DNA of 64,000 nucleotides from Gracilinema caldarium DSM 7334 (lineage in GTDB: Bacteria > Spirochaetota > Spirochaetia > Treponematales > Breznakiellaceae): positions 2,796,972 through 2,860,971 of the forward strand of contig NC_015732.1 of NCBI RefSeq assembly GCF_000219725.1, read 5' to 3'. Shown here one piece after another: positions 34,583 to 43,841 of the stretch. A program made the position numbers and the translations under genes. Positions within the stretch are counted from its first letter, which is position 1; each line of letters begins with the position of its first letter. The notes beneath the pieces were generated by a model, which searched no databases, was not told where the DNA came from, and was given only the letters and a program-made list of their open reading frames with translations.

Positions 34583-36208
34583 TTAAAAGCGGCGTTTGAG
34601 ACTTTTAGCAATATAGAGAGCCTGCTTATCCTTACTAAGAACAAGAAGGGCTGCACCAATCACCCCAAAAACGAGAGTGTTGATAAGAAGTGGCATTCCA
34701 TAGCCAATAAGTCTTCCACGTCCTTGAAAGATGCTCAGCAAGCGCGGGCTCAACCAGACAAGGGGCAGCACCGCAAGGCCTGAAAAAACAGCCAGTTTTG
34801 TTGTATATCCCAGGGCTGATGCAACGGCCCGTCCTACTGCGACCTGGGGATTTCTCCGCAGGAAGAGCAGCAGAAAGACCGTATTCACCATACTTGCCAG
34901 GGTAAGCGCTAGAGCGACCCCTCCCCCCTTCATAGGCCCCACCAGAAGGGCAGCCAAGATCATATTCACAAAAAAAGAAAGAATTCCCGCCAGAGTCGGC
35001 GACTTGGAATCACTCTGAGCATAGAAGGCTGGGGCCAGTATACGGTTAATCGCAATAAAAAAAAGTCCTACTATATGATAGGTAAAGGCGTTTTTTGTAA
35101 GCGCCACCGACTCCTCATTAAAGCTATTAGCTTGAAATAACAGGCGAATTATGACTTCTCCCTGCTGGAGCGAAAATATCGTCACCGGTATGGTAATAAG
35201 GGCGATGATATCCATGGCTGTTATGAGCCGCTGGTTATACTCAGCCCACTGACCTTTTTTTGCATAACCCGCCAGATCCGGCAACAGTACCGTTCCGATA
35301 GAAACCGCAAATATGCCAAGGAACAGTTCTTGAAGCCTGAGAGAATATTGTAGGCTCGACACAACCCCCGGTCCAGCCCGCCCTGCCAGGGCAGTGGATA
35401 CCAGGTCATTGAGCTGATAGGCCGCCATACCGACTATAGTCGGGCCTACAAGACGCAGAACCGTCCTGGTACCCGGGTTGGTAAAGGCTTTTTTCATACT
35501 AGAGAAGCTAATCCTATACCCAAGCCGGTACACCGCCGGCCACTGGATAAGGCACTGTAAGGTTCCCCCGATAAGAACTCCCACTGCCATGGCCCGGGCG
35601 GGATTTCCAAGTAGGGGTGAAAGCCCATAGGAACAGAGGATGATGACCACATTCAGAACTATTGGTGCAAATCCAGATGGCGCAAATATGGAATGGGAAT
35701 TGAGAATTCCCTGAAGGAAAGCGGCAAATGAAATAAGGGCCAAAAAGGGAAACATGATCTGGGTAAGGAGAATTGTTTCATTCAGTTCCTTAAGGCTGAA
35801 AATAGGTACCAGAAGGGGAGTGAGAGCTATACCGAGAAGTACCACCAGCGTTACCAGAAACGTGAGGAGAGTAATAAATGATGATAAAAAGTCCTTTGTT
35901 TTTTCCTTGTTATCCTCGATCAGATATCCCTTAAAAGTAGGAATAAAAGCTACCGCAATAGACCCTTCAGCAAAAAGACGGCGAAACAGATTCGGTATCA
36001 TAAAGGCAACACTGAAGGCATCCGAAAGGGGGCTGGTGCCCAGAAGGGCCGCCTTAACCATTTCCCGTACCAAGCCTGCGATTCGGGACCCGAGGGTTAA
36101 CAGCGAGAGAATAGACCCCTGCTTTACAAGGCTTGCCCCCCTGCTATTTCCATTCTGCCCAGCCCGCTCTGGAGTCGGGCTGGGCATTGGTGCATTATCA
36201 TCAGCCAT
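34583..36208 (-). CDS. murJ: Lipid II flippase MurJ (MviN family)
   Basis: 541 aa with about 14 membrane spans. The family start GSILSLLTLGSRIAGLVREMVKA and RRLFAEGSIAVAFIPTF are diagnostic. It moves lipid II across the inner membrane for peptidoglycan synthesis. Preceded by a proline/asparagine-rich cytoplasmic N-terminus of about 25 residues. The ATG overlaps the end of the GDPD gene by eight bases, so the coiled-coil/GDPD/murJ genes form one translationally coupled unit. Confidence 0.95.
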   Translation of the reverse strand: MADDNAPMPSPTPERAGQNGNSRGASLVKQGSILSLLTLGSRIAGLVREMVKAALLGTSPLSDAFSVAFMIPNLFRRLFAEGSIAVAFIPTFKGYLIEDNKEKTKDFLSSFITLLTFLVTLVVLLGIALTPLLVPIFSLKELNETILLTQIMFPFLALISFAAFLQGILNSHSIFAPSGFAPIVLNVVIILCSYGLSPLLGNPARAMAVGVLIGGTLQCLIQWPAVYRLGYRISFSSMKKAFTNPGTRTVLRLVGPTIVGMAAYQLNDLVSTALAGRAGPGVVSSLQYSLRLQELFLGIFAVSIGTVLLPDLAGYAKKGQWAEYNQRLITAMDIIALITIPVTIFSLQQGEVIIRLLFQANSFNEESVALTKNAFTYHIVGLFFIAINRILAPAFYAQSDSKSPTLAGILSFFVNMILAALLVGPMKGGGVALALTLASMVNTVFLLLFLRRNPQVAVGRAVASALGYTTKLAVFSGLAVLPLVWLSPRLLSIFQGRGRLIGYGMPLLINTLVFGVIGAALLVLSKDKQALYIAKSLKRRF

Positions 36209-36998
36209 GGGCTGGCTCCTCTTCTGGTGTAATGAGCGGGTGTAAATCCTGGGGACGGTTAGTGATGATCCCTGCGGCGCCTTTTCTAAGCAGATCCTGA
36301 GCTACATCAAGATTATCTACAGTCCAGGGAACAATGGGACGCGCCCCAAGGGCTCCAAGGGTAAAGGAGAAAGCCTTCGATACTTTATTATGTATTGGTT
36401 TTAAGTAGTCACAACCCGAAATCCAGCGGCCTTCACCATGATGCAGGTAAACAGGGAGTTCCGGATCATCACACCAGATGACCGCTGTAGGAAACTGGAG
36501 CGCACGTTTTTTAAAGTTCCGTAGCGCAATCGGATTAAAGGATGACACGGTAATATGCCCTTCTGCTCGTTTGCCAAAGGATTCGAGCATTTCTGCCAGA
36601 GCTCCAGGCAGGGGATCACCGGCAGTTTTTCTGGTTTTAAGTTCTATATCGATATACATATCGGGCAAGAATGCATCGAGCACCTCATGGAGGAGCGGAA
36701 GCCTGCAATGGGAAAATCGTGAATCTTTCCAGGAACCGCAATCCAAATCCTTTAGTTCGTCCCAGGTGCAATCCTCCACAGGCCGGTCAAGACCGGTGGT
36801 CCTGAGAAGTGTATCATCATGAAGCACCACCAGGTGGCCGCTTTTGCATTGATGAACGTCGAGTTCTAACCCCGGCGAACCCAACTGTTGTGCCATCTGA
36901 AAAGCTTCCATGGTGTTTTCCGGCGCCAAGGAAGAACAGCCCCGGTGGGCAAAGAGGAGGGGCCGCGGATGTTCTGGTAAAAGGGGTACTCTACTCAT
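36201..36998 (-). CDS. Glycerophosphodiester phosphodiesterase
   Basis: 265 aa, single GDPD barrel. LLFAHRGCSSLAPENT with the catalytic HRG, the metal ligands in LELDVH, and the second His in VLHDDTLLRTT are all present. It hydrolyses glycerophosphodiesters to sn-glycerol-3-phosphate and an alcohol. No signal peptide, so cytoplasmic. Its ATG overlaps the stop of the upstream coiled-coil gene (ATGA) and its end overlaps murJ. Confidence 0.94.
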   Translation of the reverse strand: MSRVPLLPEHPRPLLFAHRGCSSLAPENTMEAFQMAQQLGSPGLELDVHQCKSGHLVVLHDDTLLRTTGLDRPVEDCTWDELKDLDCGSWKDSRFSHCRLPLLHEVLDAFLPDMYIDIELKTRKTAGDPLPGALAEMLESFGKRAEGHITVSSFNPIALRNFKKRALQFPTAVIWCDDPELPVYLHHGEGRWISGCDYLKPIHNKVSKAFSFTLGALGARPIVPWTVDNLDVAQDLLRKGAAGIITNRPQDLHPLITPEEEPAHG

Positions 36999-37621
36999 GG
37001 GGTTACCTCTTGGTCAGCAAAGTTGCCTGTATCACCGCCGGAGCTGTCGCGGTGGCCGGCGTTCGCTGTGTCGGCCCCGCTGTCTGCCTGGCCACCGCCG
37101 TCGAAATGGCTGGAGCTGTCCGCCACGCCGGCAGTGTCAGCCTTACCGACCAGCCTCGCCTTCAGTGCCTCGAGGGCCGCATTGGCCTGGGCTTCTTTTT
37201 CGAGCTTAGCCAGGTTCCGTTCAGTTTCTGCAGCGGCTTCATCACCGGGCATACGTCCTGCAGCCATAAGCAGTTCCTGCTCCAGCAGGTCCGGATCTAC
37301 TGTCCGCTCCCGAGCTTTAAGCGCCGGTAATTGACGCTGCATTATATCAATCTGGGAACGAAGTTCTGCTGCTTCAGCCTGTAGTTTCGCAAGATCAGCA
37401 CGGAGACGCTCCGCAACTTTTTCAGCCTCCAAGGCCAGGTCTTCGGCTCCCTTGTTTCGAGCCAGTTCAATGCGGCCCGTCCACTTTGCCAGATCCGCTT
37501 CCAGCTCAGCCCGTTTTTTTTCAGTGAGTTTTAAGGAAGCCAGATGGGCCGCAATATAGGCCTTGGCCTCCTGAGGATCCATACCAAAAAGATCCTCCGG
37601 AGGCTGTTCAAATCGTTCCAT
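36995..37621 (-). CDS. Coiled-coil protein of unknown function
   Basis: 208 aa. Residues about 20-150 are charged heptad-rich helix (KRAELEADLAKWTGRIELAR, KVAERLRADLAKLQAEAAEL), followed by a Gly/Ser/Asp-rich disordered tail (about 155-208). No signal peptide. I recognise no family. The ATG at 37621 follows GAGGAG and is preferred over the GTG at 37636. First gene of the unit with GDPD and murJ, so a cell-envelope role is possible. Confidence 0.65.
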   Translation of the reverse strand: MERFEQPPEDLFGMDPQEAKAYIAAHLASLKLTEKKRAELEADLAKWTGRIELARNKGAEDLALEAEKVAERLRADLAKLQAEAAELRSQIDIMQRQLPALKARERTVDPDLLEQELLMAAGRMPGDEAAAETERNLAKLEKEAQANAALEALKARLVGKADTAGVADSSSHFDGGGQADSGADTANAGHRDSSGGDTGNFADQEVTP

Positions 37622-37701
37622 AGGAAGGCTCCTCACAGGTCAGCCAGAGGGCTGACATTTATGTCATCATAGCCCTTTCGAAGGGAAATGTCGATTGCCC
37701 C

Positions 37702-37730
37702 TTGTTCATACCCCACTCCTTCAGTACAGT
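37702..37730 (+). promoter_or_regulatory. Promoter for leaderless aroA mRNA
   Basis: TTGTTC (37702-37707), 17 bp, TACAGT (37725-37730), six bases to the ATG at 37737. No Shine-Dalgarno is present. Confidence 0.6.
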
Positions 37731-37736
37731 GGCAGC

Positions 37737-39104
37737 ATGCGCGCGGTAATACATCCCCATCAATTTACTGGAACTTATCGAATTCCTGCTTCCAAATCCC
37801 ATACCATACGGCGGCTCTTATTTGCGACCTTGGCCCAAGGGGTAAGCGTCCTGGAATATCCTCTGGATTCGCTGGATGCCCGATCCTGTGTTGCAATCTG
37901 CCGGGCCTTTGGTGCCCATATCGAAGAAGTACGGGAATCGGCCGAAGAAGCCCGCCGGTCCGGAAACCCCAATGCTCCGGCCCCGGACGGGAGCCGGCTC
38001 GCCCGCTGGATTGTAACCGGTGTAGGGAAAGACCCATCGGGGCAGCCGAATCTGAAGACCCCAGAGGATGTGCTGAACGTGGGTAATTCGGGAACAACCC
38101 TGTACCTGGCCCTGGCTGTCGCGGGGCTCCATGGGGGAATTTCCATTTTTACCGGAGATCACCAGATACGCCGGCGAAGTGCTCAAAATCTGCTAGTAGC
38201 CCTGGAGGGACTGGGGGTCCGAGCTGAATCATCCCGGAATAACGGCTGTGCACCCATCATAATTCAGGGCCCCTGGAAGGGCGGCCGGGTTTCCATAGCA
38301 TGCCCCACAAGCCAGTATCTCTCGGCACTGCTTATTGCGGCTCCCCTGGCTGCACCGGGAACGATTACAGAACTGGAGGTGCCCCTCCTGAACGAGCAGC
38401 CCTATGTGGAAATGACCCTGGCATACCTGGACGCTCAGGGTGTCCATTATGAAGCCGCCCCGGACAGGTCCTTTTTCAGGATCTGGGGCGGTGCTTCCTA
38501 CAAACCTATGGGCGGAATCGTACCGGGGGATTTTTCTTCCGCCGCCTTTCCCGCCTGCGCGGCAGCCATCTCCGGCGGAACAGTTACCCTTCTCGGACTT
38601 GACCCGACGGACACCCAAGGCGACAAGGCCCTCTTTGAATACCTTGCTCTCATGGGCTGTCAGGTTTCATGGAATCAGCAGGTTGATGGATGGAGCCTCA
38701 CGATCGCCGCACCCAAAGAACTGCGGGGCCAAACACTGGACCTGAATGCCACACCGGACGCGCTCCCCGTCATGGCCGCAACCGCATGTTTTGCCAAAGG
38801 GACCACAAAACTCATCAATGTTCCCAATGCCCGTATTAAAGAAACAGACCGCATTGCAGTCATGGCTCAAGAATTAGGTAAACTCGGCGCTCACATTACA
38901 GAACAGGTCGATGGACTTGTCATCGAAGGGGGGCAGCCTCTTCGAGGTACAGAAGTTCAGGGACACGATGACCACCGGGTCGTCATGGCCCTGGCGGTAG
39001 CAGGGCTCGCATGCCAGGGGGCAACCACGGTGGATAGCGCCGAAGCGGCCGCTGTCACCTATCCTGGTTTTCTGGAACTACTGGGTGCAGATATGATAGA
39101 ATAG
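37737..39104 (+). CDS. aroA: 3-phosphoshikimate 1-carboxyvinyltransferase (EPSP synthase)
   Basis: 455 aa, slightly long because of a charged insert at about 65-100. It joins shikimate-3-phosphate and phosphoenolpyruvate in aromatic amino acid synthesis. PASKSHTIRRLLFATLA is the substrate-binding N-terminus, with NVGNSGTTLYL, KETDRI and GHDDHRVVMAL as further landmarks. The ATG at 37737 gives the canonical N-terminus. The trkA gene starts four bases after the stop, an odd partner that makes the three genes aroA-trkA-trkH one transcription unit. Confidence 0.94.
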   Translation: MRAVIHPHQFTGTYRIPASKSHTIRRLLFATLAQGVSVLEYPLDSLDARSCVAICRAFGAHIEEVRESAEEARRSGNPNAPAPDGSRLARWIVTGVGKDPSGQPNLKTPEDVLNVGNSGTTLYLALAVAGLHGGISIFTGDHQIRRRSAQNLLVALEGLGVRAESSRNNGCAPIIIQGPWKGGRVSIACPTSQYLSALLIAAPLAAPGTITELEVPLLNEQPYVEMTLAYLDAQGVHYEAAPDRSFFRIWGGASYKPMGGIVPGDFSSAAFPACAAAISGGTVTLLGLDPTDTQGDKALFEYLALMGCQVSWNQQVDGWSLTIAAPKELRGQTLDLNATPDALPVMAATACFAKGTTKLINVPNARIKETDRIAVMAQELGKLGAHITEQVDGLVIEGGQPLRGTEVQGHDDHRVVMALAVAGLACQGATTVDSAEAAAVTYPGFLELLGADMIE

Positions 39105-39108
39105 ACCT

Positions 39109-40515
39109 ATGCGCGTCATCATCGTTGGAGCCGGCATGGTCGGCACCCAGTTGGCAAGGCACCTCATCAATGAAAAACATGATGTATCCCTCATCGAAAT
39201 TGATGAAGAGCGGGCCCGTCATGCATCAAACCGGCTGGACTGTTTGGTCATCAATAGCGAAGCTAACAACATACAGACCCTGGAAGAAGCGGGTATCGCT
39301 AAGGCCGATGCCCTCATCTGTGTCACCGAATCGGATGAGCTCAATATCATCATTTGCGGTCTGGCCGAAGGACGTTACCCCCAGGTATTAAAAATAGCCC
39401 GGGTCCGTAATCCGGATTATGACAACCTGACCAGGGGCGGCGAAAAGGCCCTCGGGATCGATTACTTTGTACACCCCGACCGGGAGGCAGCACGGACCGT
39501 CGTACAGGCCGTTGAACATGGTGCTTTAGGTGACATTCTGGCTTTTGGTGACAGTGCTTTTGAAATGGGGACTATAGAAATTGCAAAAACCAGCCCGCTC
39601 TGCGGTGAATCCATAAAAATCTTTCATAGCCTCATCGGCTCAGAAATACTGGTAGCCCTCATTGAGCGGGGTAATGAGCATATCCTGCCCAGTGGAACGA
39701 CCACATTACACGAGGGCGACCGGGTATATATCATAGGCCGCCAGGCAGATATTCAGAAGGTTTTTGAAATTTCCGGTAAAAAACTTGAAAAGGTGGAAAA
39801 AATTGGGATCGTAGGCGGTGGCCGCATTGGAACCCTTATTACCGAAGCCCTCCTTGAACGGGCTCAGCCGCAATCCAAATCACTCTTTTCTTTTTTGACC
39901 AAATTTTCCCCCCGGCGGTTTAAAAAAATAGTACTTATCGAAAAAGATTATGAGCTTTGTAAGGACCTTTCCGTAAAATTCCCCGATATTCTGGTACTTA
40001 ATGAAGATATTTCCGACGAAGGTTTTATATCGGAAGAAGGAATTGCGGACCTGGATCTGATTATCACCGCTACGGATAACCAGGAGCTTAATATTATTAC
40101 CGCCCTTTATATGAAATCCCATGGGTTAAAACGGGCAATAGCCTTGGTCAACTCTCCAAGTTATGGGACCATTGCCCGGAGGCTCGGCATCGATGTGGTT
40201 GTACCTATTAAATCTGTAGTCGTCGATACCATTCTAGCCCGCCTGATGGGAAGCGGTGTAACAGGCCTCCACCGGCTTGGGGAGGGCACTATCGAGATTT
40301 TAGAGATTCTTGTCGCACCGGAAGCTCCGGTTTGCGGTCAAAAACTCAAGGATTTTCACCTTTCGTCGGGAGGTTTAGTGATGCTCATAACCCGGCACGG
40401 CGAATCCTTTATTCCCCATGGGGAACACCAGTTTGAACCTCATGACCGGCTGGTGATTATTGCACAAAAGGGTGTGGGTAACGAATTAGAACGACTCTTT
40501 GGCAGGCAGGAATGA
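39109..40515 (+). CDS. trkA: Potassium uptake regulatory subunit TrkA
   Basis: 468 aa with duplicated layout: TrkA_N Rossmann domain (VIIVGAGMVGTQLARHL), TrkA_C, then a second Rossmann domain (GIVGGGRIGTLITEAL, about 230) and a second TrkA_C. It binds NAD(H)/nucleotides on the cytoplasmic face and gates the TrkH channel. The ATG is four bases after aroA and its stop overlaps the trkH start (ATGA), so the K+ subunits are made together. Confidence 0.95.
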   Translation: MRVIIVGAGMVGTQLARHLINEKHDVSLIEIDEERARHASNRLDCLVINSEANNIQTLEEAGIAKADALICVTESDELNIIICGLAEGRYPQVLKIARVRNPDYDNLTRGGEKALGIDYFVHPDREAARTVVQAVEHGALGDILAFGDSAFEMGTIEIAKTSPLCGESIKIFHSLIGSEILVALIERGNEHILPSGTTTLHEGDRVYIIGRQADIQKVFEISGKKLEKVEKIGIVGGGRIGTLITEALLERAQPQSKSLFSFLTKFSPRRFKKIVLIEKDYELCKDLSVKFPDILVLNEDISDEGFISEEGIADLDLIITATDNQELNIITALYMKSHGLKRAIALVNSPSYGTIARRLGIDVVVPIKSVVVDTILARLMGSGVTGLHRLGEGTIEILEILVAPEAPVCGQKLKDFHLSSGGLVMLITRHGESFIPHGEHQFEPHDRLVIIAQKGVGNELERLFGRQE

Positions 40516-41957
40516 GACGACGCATTTTAATTCGGGTCTTAGCGCTATTGCTTGGAATCATCGCCCTGTCCATGATTCCCTCTTTACTCATTGCCCTTGT
40601 TGACCGGGAAACACAAAGCATCAGGGCTTTTCTGTATCCCCTGGTGGTTTGTACCAGCGGAGCACTCCTGGCTTTAGGTTTGGGAAAATCCAGCAATATT
40701 GCCTTTAATGCGGGAGACGGGTTCCTGCTAGTCTCCCTGGCCTGGTTTTTAACCAGTATACTGGGAAGCATTCCTTTTGTCATAACCGGTGTAACTAGCA
40801 ACCCTGTAGATGCCCTTTTTGAAAGTGTTTCCGGTTTTACTACCACCGGAGCGACCATATTTAAAGATCTAGAAAAACTCCCCCGGTCAATCCTCTTGTG
40901 GCGGGCCATGACCCATTGGCTTGGCGGCATGGGTATTGTGGTGCTCACCGTTGCATTGGTACCCCTCCTAGGCGTAGGGGGCTTTCAGCTCCTTAAGGCT
41001 GAAACACCAGGCCCTGAAAAGGACAAAATTACCCCCAAAATCACCGCCACGGCAAAGATCCTCTGGTTCATTTACATAGGACTTACCGCTTTGGAAGTAC
41101 TGCTCCTCATGATGGGCGGCATGAACTGGTTCGATGCGGTTACCCATGCATTTGCAACCATGGCTACCGGGGGTTTTGGGACGAAAAACATAAGCATTGC
41201 TTATTACAACTCTGCATGGATCGATTGGGTCTGTACCATATTCATGATTCTTGCAGGAATGAACTTCAGCCTGTACTACCGGATTTTACAAGGTAAATTC
41301 CAGGATCTCCTTAAAAATACCGAACTTAAAGTGTACCTGTCCATTGTCATTATTACTTCAGTTCTGGTTGCTCTTGTTGTACTGCCCCAGTATGGCACCC
41401 TGGCTGGAGCCCTCAGGTTTTCATCCTTTCAGGTTGCCTCGATAATCACCACCACTGGTTTTGCTACCGCTGATTTTGACCTCTGGCCATCCTTTGCCAA
41501 GGCAGTATTGTTTCTTCTCATGTTTATTGGGGGCTGTTCCGGATCTACCGGTGGGGGGATTAAGGTGGTACGCCATGTGGTCCTCTTTAAGCAGGCGGGA
41601 AACGAAATCAGACGACTGCTGCATCCCCGGGGGGTCTTCAGCATCCAGCTCAATGGCAGGGTTGGCCGGAAAGATGTCGTCTATGGTGTTGCAGGCTTTG
41701 TATTTCTGTACTTAACCCTGGTTCTTCTGGTTACCCTGGTTGTTTCCAGTGCCGGGGCGGATCTCATTTCAGCTTTTTCTTCAGCCCTGGTTACCATCGG
41801 GAATATTGGGCCCGGTTTTGGACTCATTGGCCCAAGTCAGAACTATTCGAATTTTCCCAATTATGTCAAATTAGTCTGGTCCTTTGCCATGATTGCAGGC
41901 CGTCTCGAACTCTGGACCGTGATCATCCTGTTTACCCCTGAGTTCTGGCGCCGTTAA
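40512..41957 (+). CDS. trkH: Potassium uptake membrane subunit TrkH
   Basis: 481 aa, about ten membrane helices with four P-loop repeats; SVSGFTTTGATIF, FATMATGGFGTKN, STTGFATADF-like TTTGFATADFD and GNIGPGFG are the selectivity-filter segments. It forms the K+ channel regulated by TrkA. Overlaps trkA by four bases. Confidence 0.95.
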   Translation: MRRRILIRVLALLLGIIALSMIPSLLIALVDRETQSIRAFLYPLVVCTSGALLALGLGKSSNIAFNAGDGFLLVSLAWFLTSILGSIPFVITGVTSNPVDALFESVSGFTTTGATIFKDLEKLPRSILLWRAMTHWLGGMGIVVLTVALVPLLGVGGFQLLKAETPGPEKDKITPKITATAKILWFIYIGLTALEVLLLMMGGMNWFDAVTHAFATMATGGFGTKNISIAYYNSAWIDWVCTIFMILAGMNFSLYYRILQGKFQDLLKNTELKVYLSIVIITSVLVALVVLPQYGTLAGALRFSSFQVASIITTTGFATADFDLWPSFAKAVLFLLMFIGGCSGSTGGGIKVVRHVVLFKQAGNEIRRLLHPRGVFSIQLNGRVGRKDVVYGVAGFVFLYLTLVLLVTLVVSSAGADLISAFSSALVTIGNIGPGFGLIGPSQNYSNFPNYVKLVWSFAMIAGRLELWTVIILFTPEFWRR

Positions 41958-42020
41958 CAGAGGTTCAGAATTATCTTCTAAAGTACACCGACTTGCTCCG
42001 GGACTTTCAGCATTACTACA

Positions 42021-42049
42021 TTGCTACAAAAAGCACTTTTCGATATACT
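42021..42049 (+). promoter_or_regulatory. Promoter of lysK close to the start codon
   Basis: TTGCTA (42021-42026), 17 bp, TATACT (42044-42049), nine bases to the ATG at 42059. No Shine-Dalgarno; leader predicted at most two or three bases. Confidence 0.6.
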
Positions 42050-42058
42050 CGGTCTGTT

Positions 42059-43642
42059 ATGGACACAAAGAATATACATTGGGCTGACCAAACCGCGGAA
42101 AAAATTATCCGCGAGAAAGGTGATAAGGATTTGTACACCTGTGCTTCCGGGATTACCCCCTCAGGTACGGTACATATTGGTAATTTTCGGGAAATTATCT
42201 CGGTAGATCTGGTCGTTCGGGCTTTACGGGATCGGGGCAAGAAGGTCCGCTTTATCTACTCCTGGGACGATTACGATGTATTCCGCAAGGTTCCTCTGAA
42301 CATGCCAAAGCAGGATATGCTTGCCCAATACCTGCGCTTTCCCATTACCATGGTACCCGACCCCTGGGAGCGGGATGAAAGCTATGCCCGGCACCATGAG
42401 GTAGATGTAGAATCAATCCTGCCTGAGGTAGGTATTTTCCCTGAATTTTTATATCAGGCAAAACGATACCGATCATCCATGTATGCGGAAGGGATCCGTA
42501 AAGCTCTGGAACACCGGGATCTTCTTAAAAATATCCTGGATAAGTACCGGGATGAGGAACACAAGATTCAGGGCGAATGGTGGCCCATCAGTGTATTCTG
42601 TGATTCCTGTAACCGGGATACCACCGAAATTGATGGCTGGGACGGCCAGTGGGGAGTTACCTACCATTGCACCACCTGCAACCACAAGGAAACAGTGGAC
42701 CTCCGAACAGCCAAGGGTGTTAAGCTTGGCTGGCGGGTCGACTGGCCCATGCGGTGGGAATTTGAAAAGGTTGATTTTGAACCGGCCGGTAAGGACCACC
42801 ACAGTCAGGGCGGCTCCTTTGACACGGCAAAACATGTCTGCAAGGACGTCTATGGCTGGGAAGCCCCCATCACCTTCCGCTATGACTTTATCGGTATTAA
42901 GGGAACACCGGGTAAAATGTCCAGTTCCAAGGGCAAGGTGGTAGACCTCTACGATATACTCCGGGTGTACACCCCCGAAGTAACCCGCTACCTTTTTGCA
43001 GGGACCCGGCCCAATACGGAATTTGTTATTTCCTTTGACCTGGATGTTATTAAGATTTACGAAGATTATGACAAGACCGAACGGATTGCCTGGGGAGTAG
43101 AAAAAGCCAAGGATGAGGAAACCTACCTGAAGGAACGGCGCATCTATGAACTATCCCAGGTAAACGGCATGCCCAACATGATGCCCTATCAGGTGCCCTT
43201 CCGGCATCTCTGCAACCTGATTCAGATTGCCGACGGCAATATCGACAAGGTGATTGCGGGACTTCCTGATATCAAGGAAGAACAGATACCGGCTTTCCGC
43301 AAACGCTGTGAATGCGCCTGGTACTGGATTCGGGAATGTGCTCCCGAGGACTTCCGGTTCCACCTCCGGCCTGCCGGGGAACGGGCAGAACTGACCGATG
43401 CAGAAACTGCCGCAGTCCGGGACCTGCGGGACCAGGTGGTAGCCAGAATCGAAACCTTCGCTGACGACAAGACCTGCGGCGAAGCGATCTATGCGGTAGC
43501 CAATGAACACCAGATGGATGGCAAGGTCCTGTTCCGGGCCGCCTACCAGGCTCTGATCGGAAAGGATCAGGGACCACGGCTCGCCAACTTCCTACGAAAC
43601 ATCGATAAAAACCGGCTGCTTGAGATACTGAAGGCTTATTAA
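42059..43642 (+). CDS. lysK: Class I lysyl-tRNA synthetase
   Basis: 527 aa. The class I signatures are SGTVHIGNFRE (HIGH) and GKMSSSKGK (KMSKS). A zinc-ribbon-like CDSC...CTTC pair sits near 180-210. This archaeal-type enzyme, instead of the common class II LysS, is characteristic of spirochaetes and some alphaproteobacteria (established knowledge). It charges tRNA-Lys. The ATG at 42059 lies nine bases after a -10 box; upstream in-frame starts would overlap the promoter. A terminator follows. Confidence 0.95.
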   Translation: MDTKNIHWADQTAEKIIREKGDKDLYTCASGITPSGTVHIGNFREIISVDLVVRALRDRGKKVRFIYSWDDYDVFRKVPLNMPKQDMLAQYLRFPITMVPDPWERDESYARHHEVDVESILPEVGIFPEFLYQAKRYRSSMYAEGIRKALEHRDLLKNILDKYRDEEHKIQGEWWPISVFCDSCNRDTTEIDGWDGQWGVTYHCTTCNHKETVDLRTAKGVKLGWRVDWPMRWEFEKVDFEPAGKDHHSQGGSFDTAKHVCKDVYGWEAPITFRYDFIGIKGTPGKMSSSKGKVVDLYDILRVYTPEVTRYLFAGTRPNTEFVISFDLDVIKIYEDYDKTERIAWGVEKAKDEETYLKERRIYELSQVNGMPNMMPYQVPFRHLCNLIQIADGNIDKVIAGLPDIKEEQIPAFRKRCECAWYWIRECAPEDFRFHLRPAGERAELTDAETAAVRDLRDQVVARIETFADDKTCGEAIYAVANEHQMDGKVLFRAAYQALIGKDQGPRLANFLRNIDKNRLLEILKAY

Positions 43643-43685
43643 TAGTAGCACCAACCACCATGAGATCCCATCGTTAACAATTTGA

Positions 43686-43717
43686 GGGCAGTTCCGATAA
43701 GGGACTGCCTTTTTTTA
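43686..43717 (+). terminator. Terminator after lysK
   Basis: GGCAGTTCC (43687-43695) pairs with GGGACTGCC (43701-43709, one G-U), followed by eight T residues. Confidence 0.85.
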
Positions 43718-43788
43718 TCCATGCTCACGAACGAAGCGCACTCATGAGAGCCTCAGTACATTATCACAGAATTATAAACATCTAACTA

Positions 43789-43817
43789 TTGTCAATTATG
43801 ACTAATTATGTTAACTT
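43789..43817 (+). promoter_or_regulatory. Candidate copA promoter with direct-repeat operator
   Basis: TTGTCA (43789-43794), 17 bp, TAACTT (43812-43817). AATTATG occurs at 43794-43800 and again at 43804-43810, exactly 10 bp apart inside the spacer, a possible site for a copper regulator. The -10 is weak. Confidence 0.4.
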
Positions 43818-43841
43818 TTTTATAGAACAAAGAGGCAGTTC

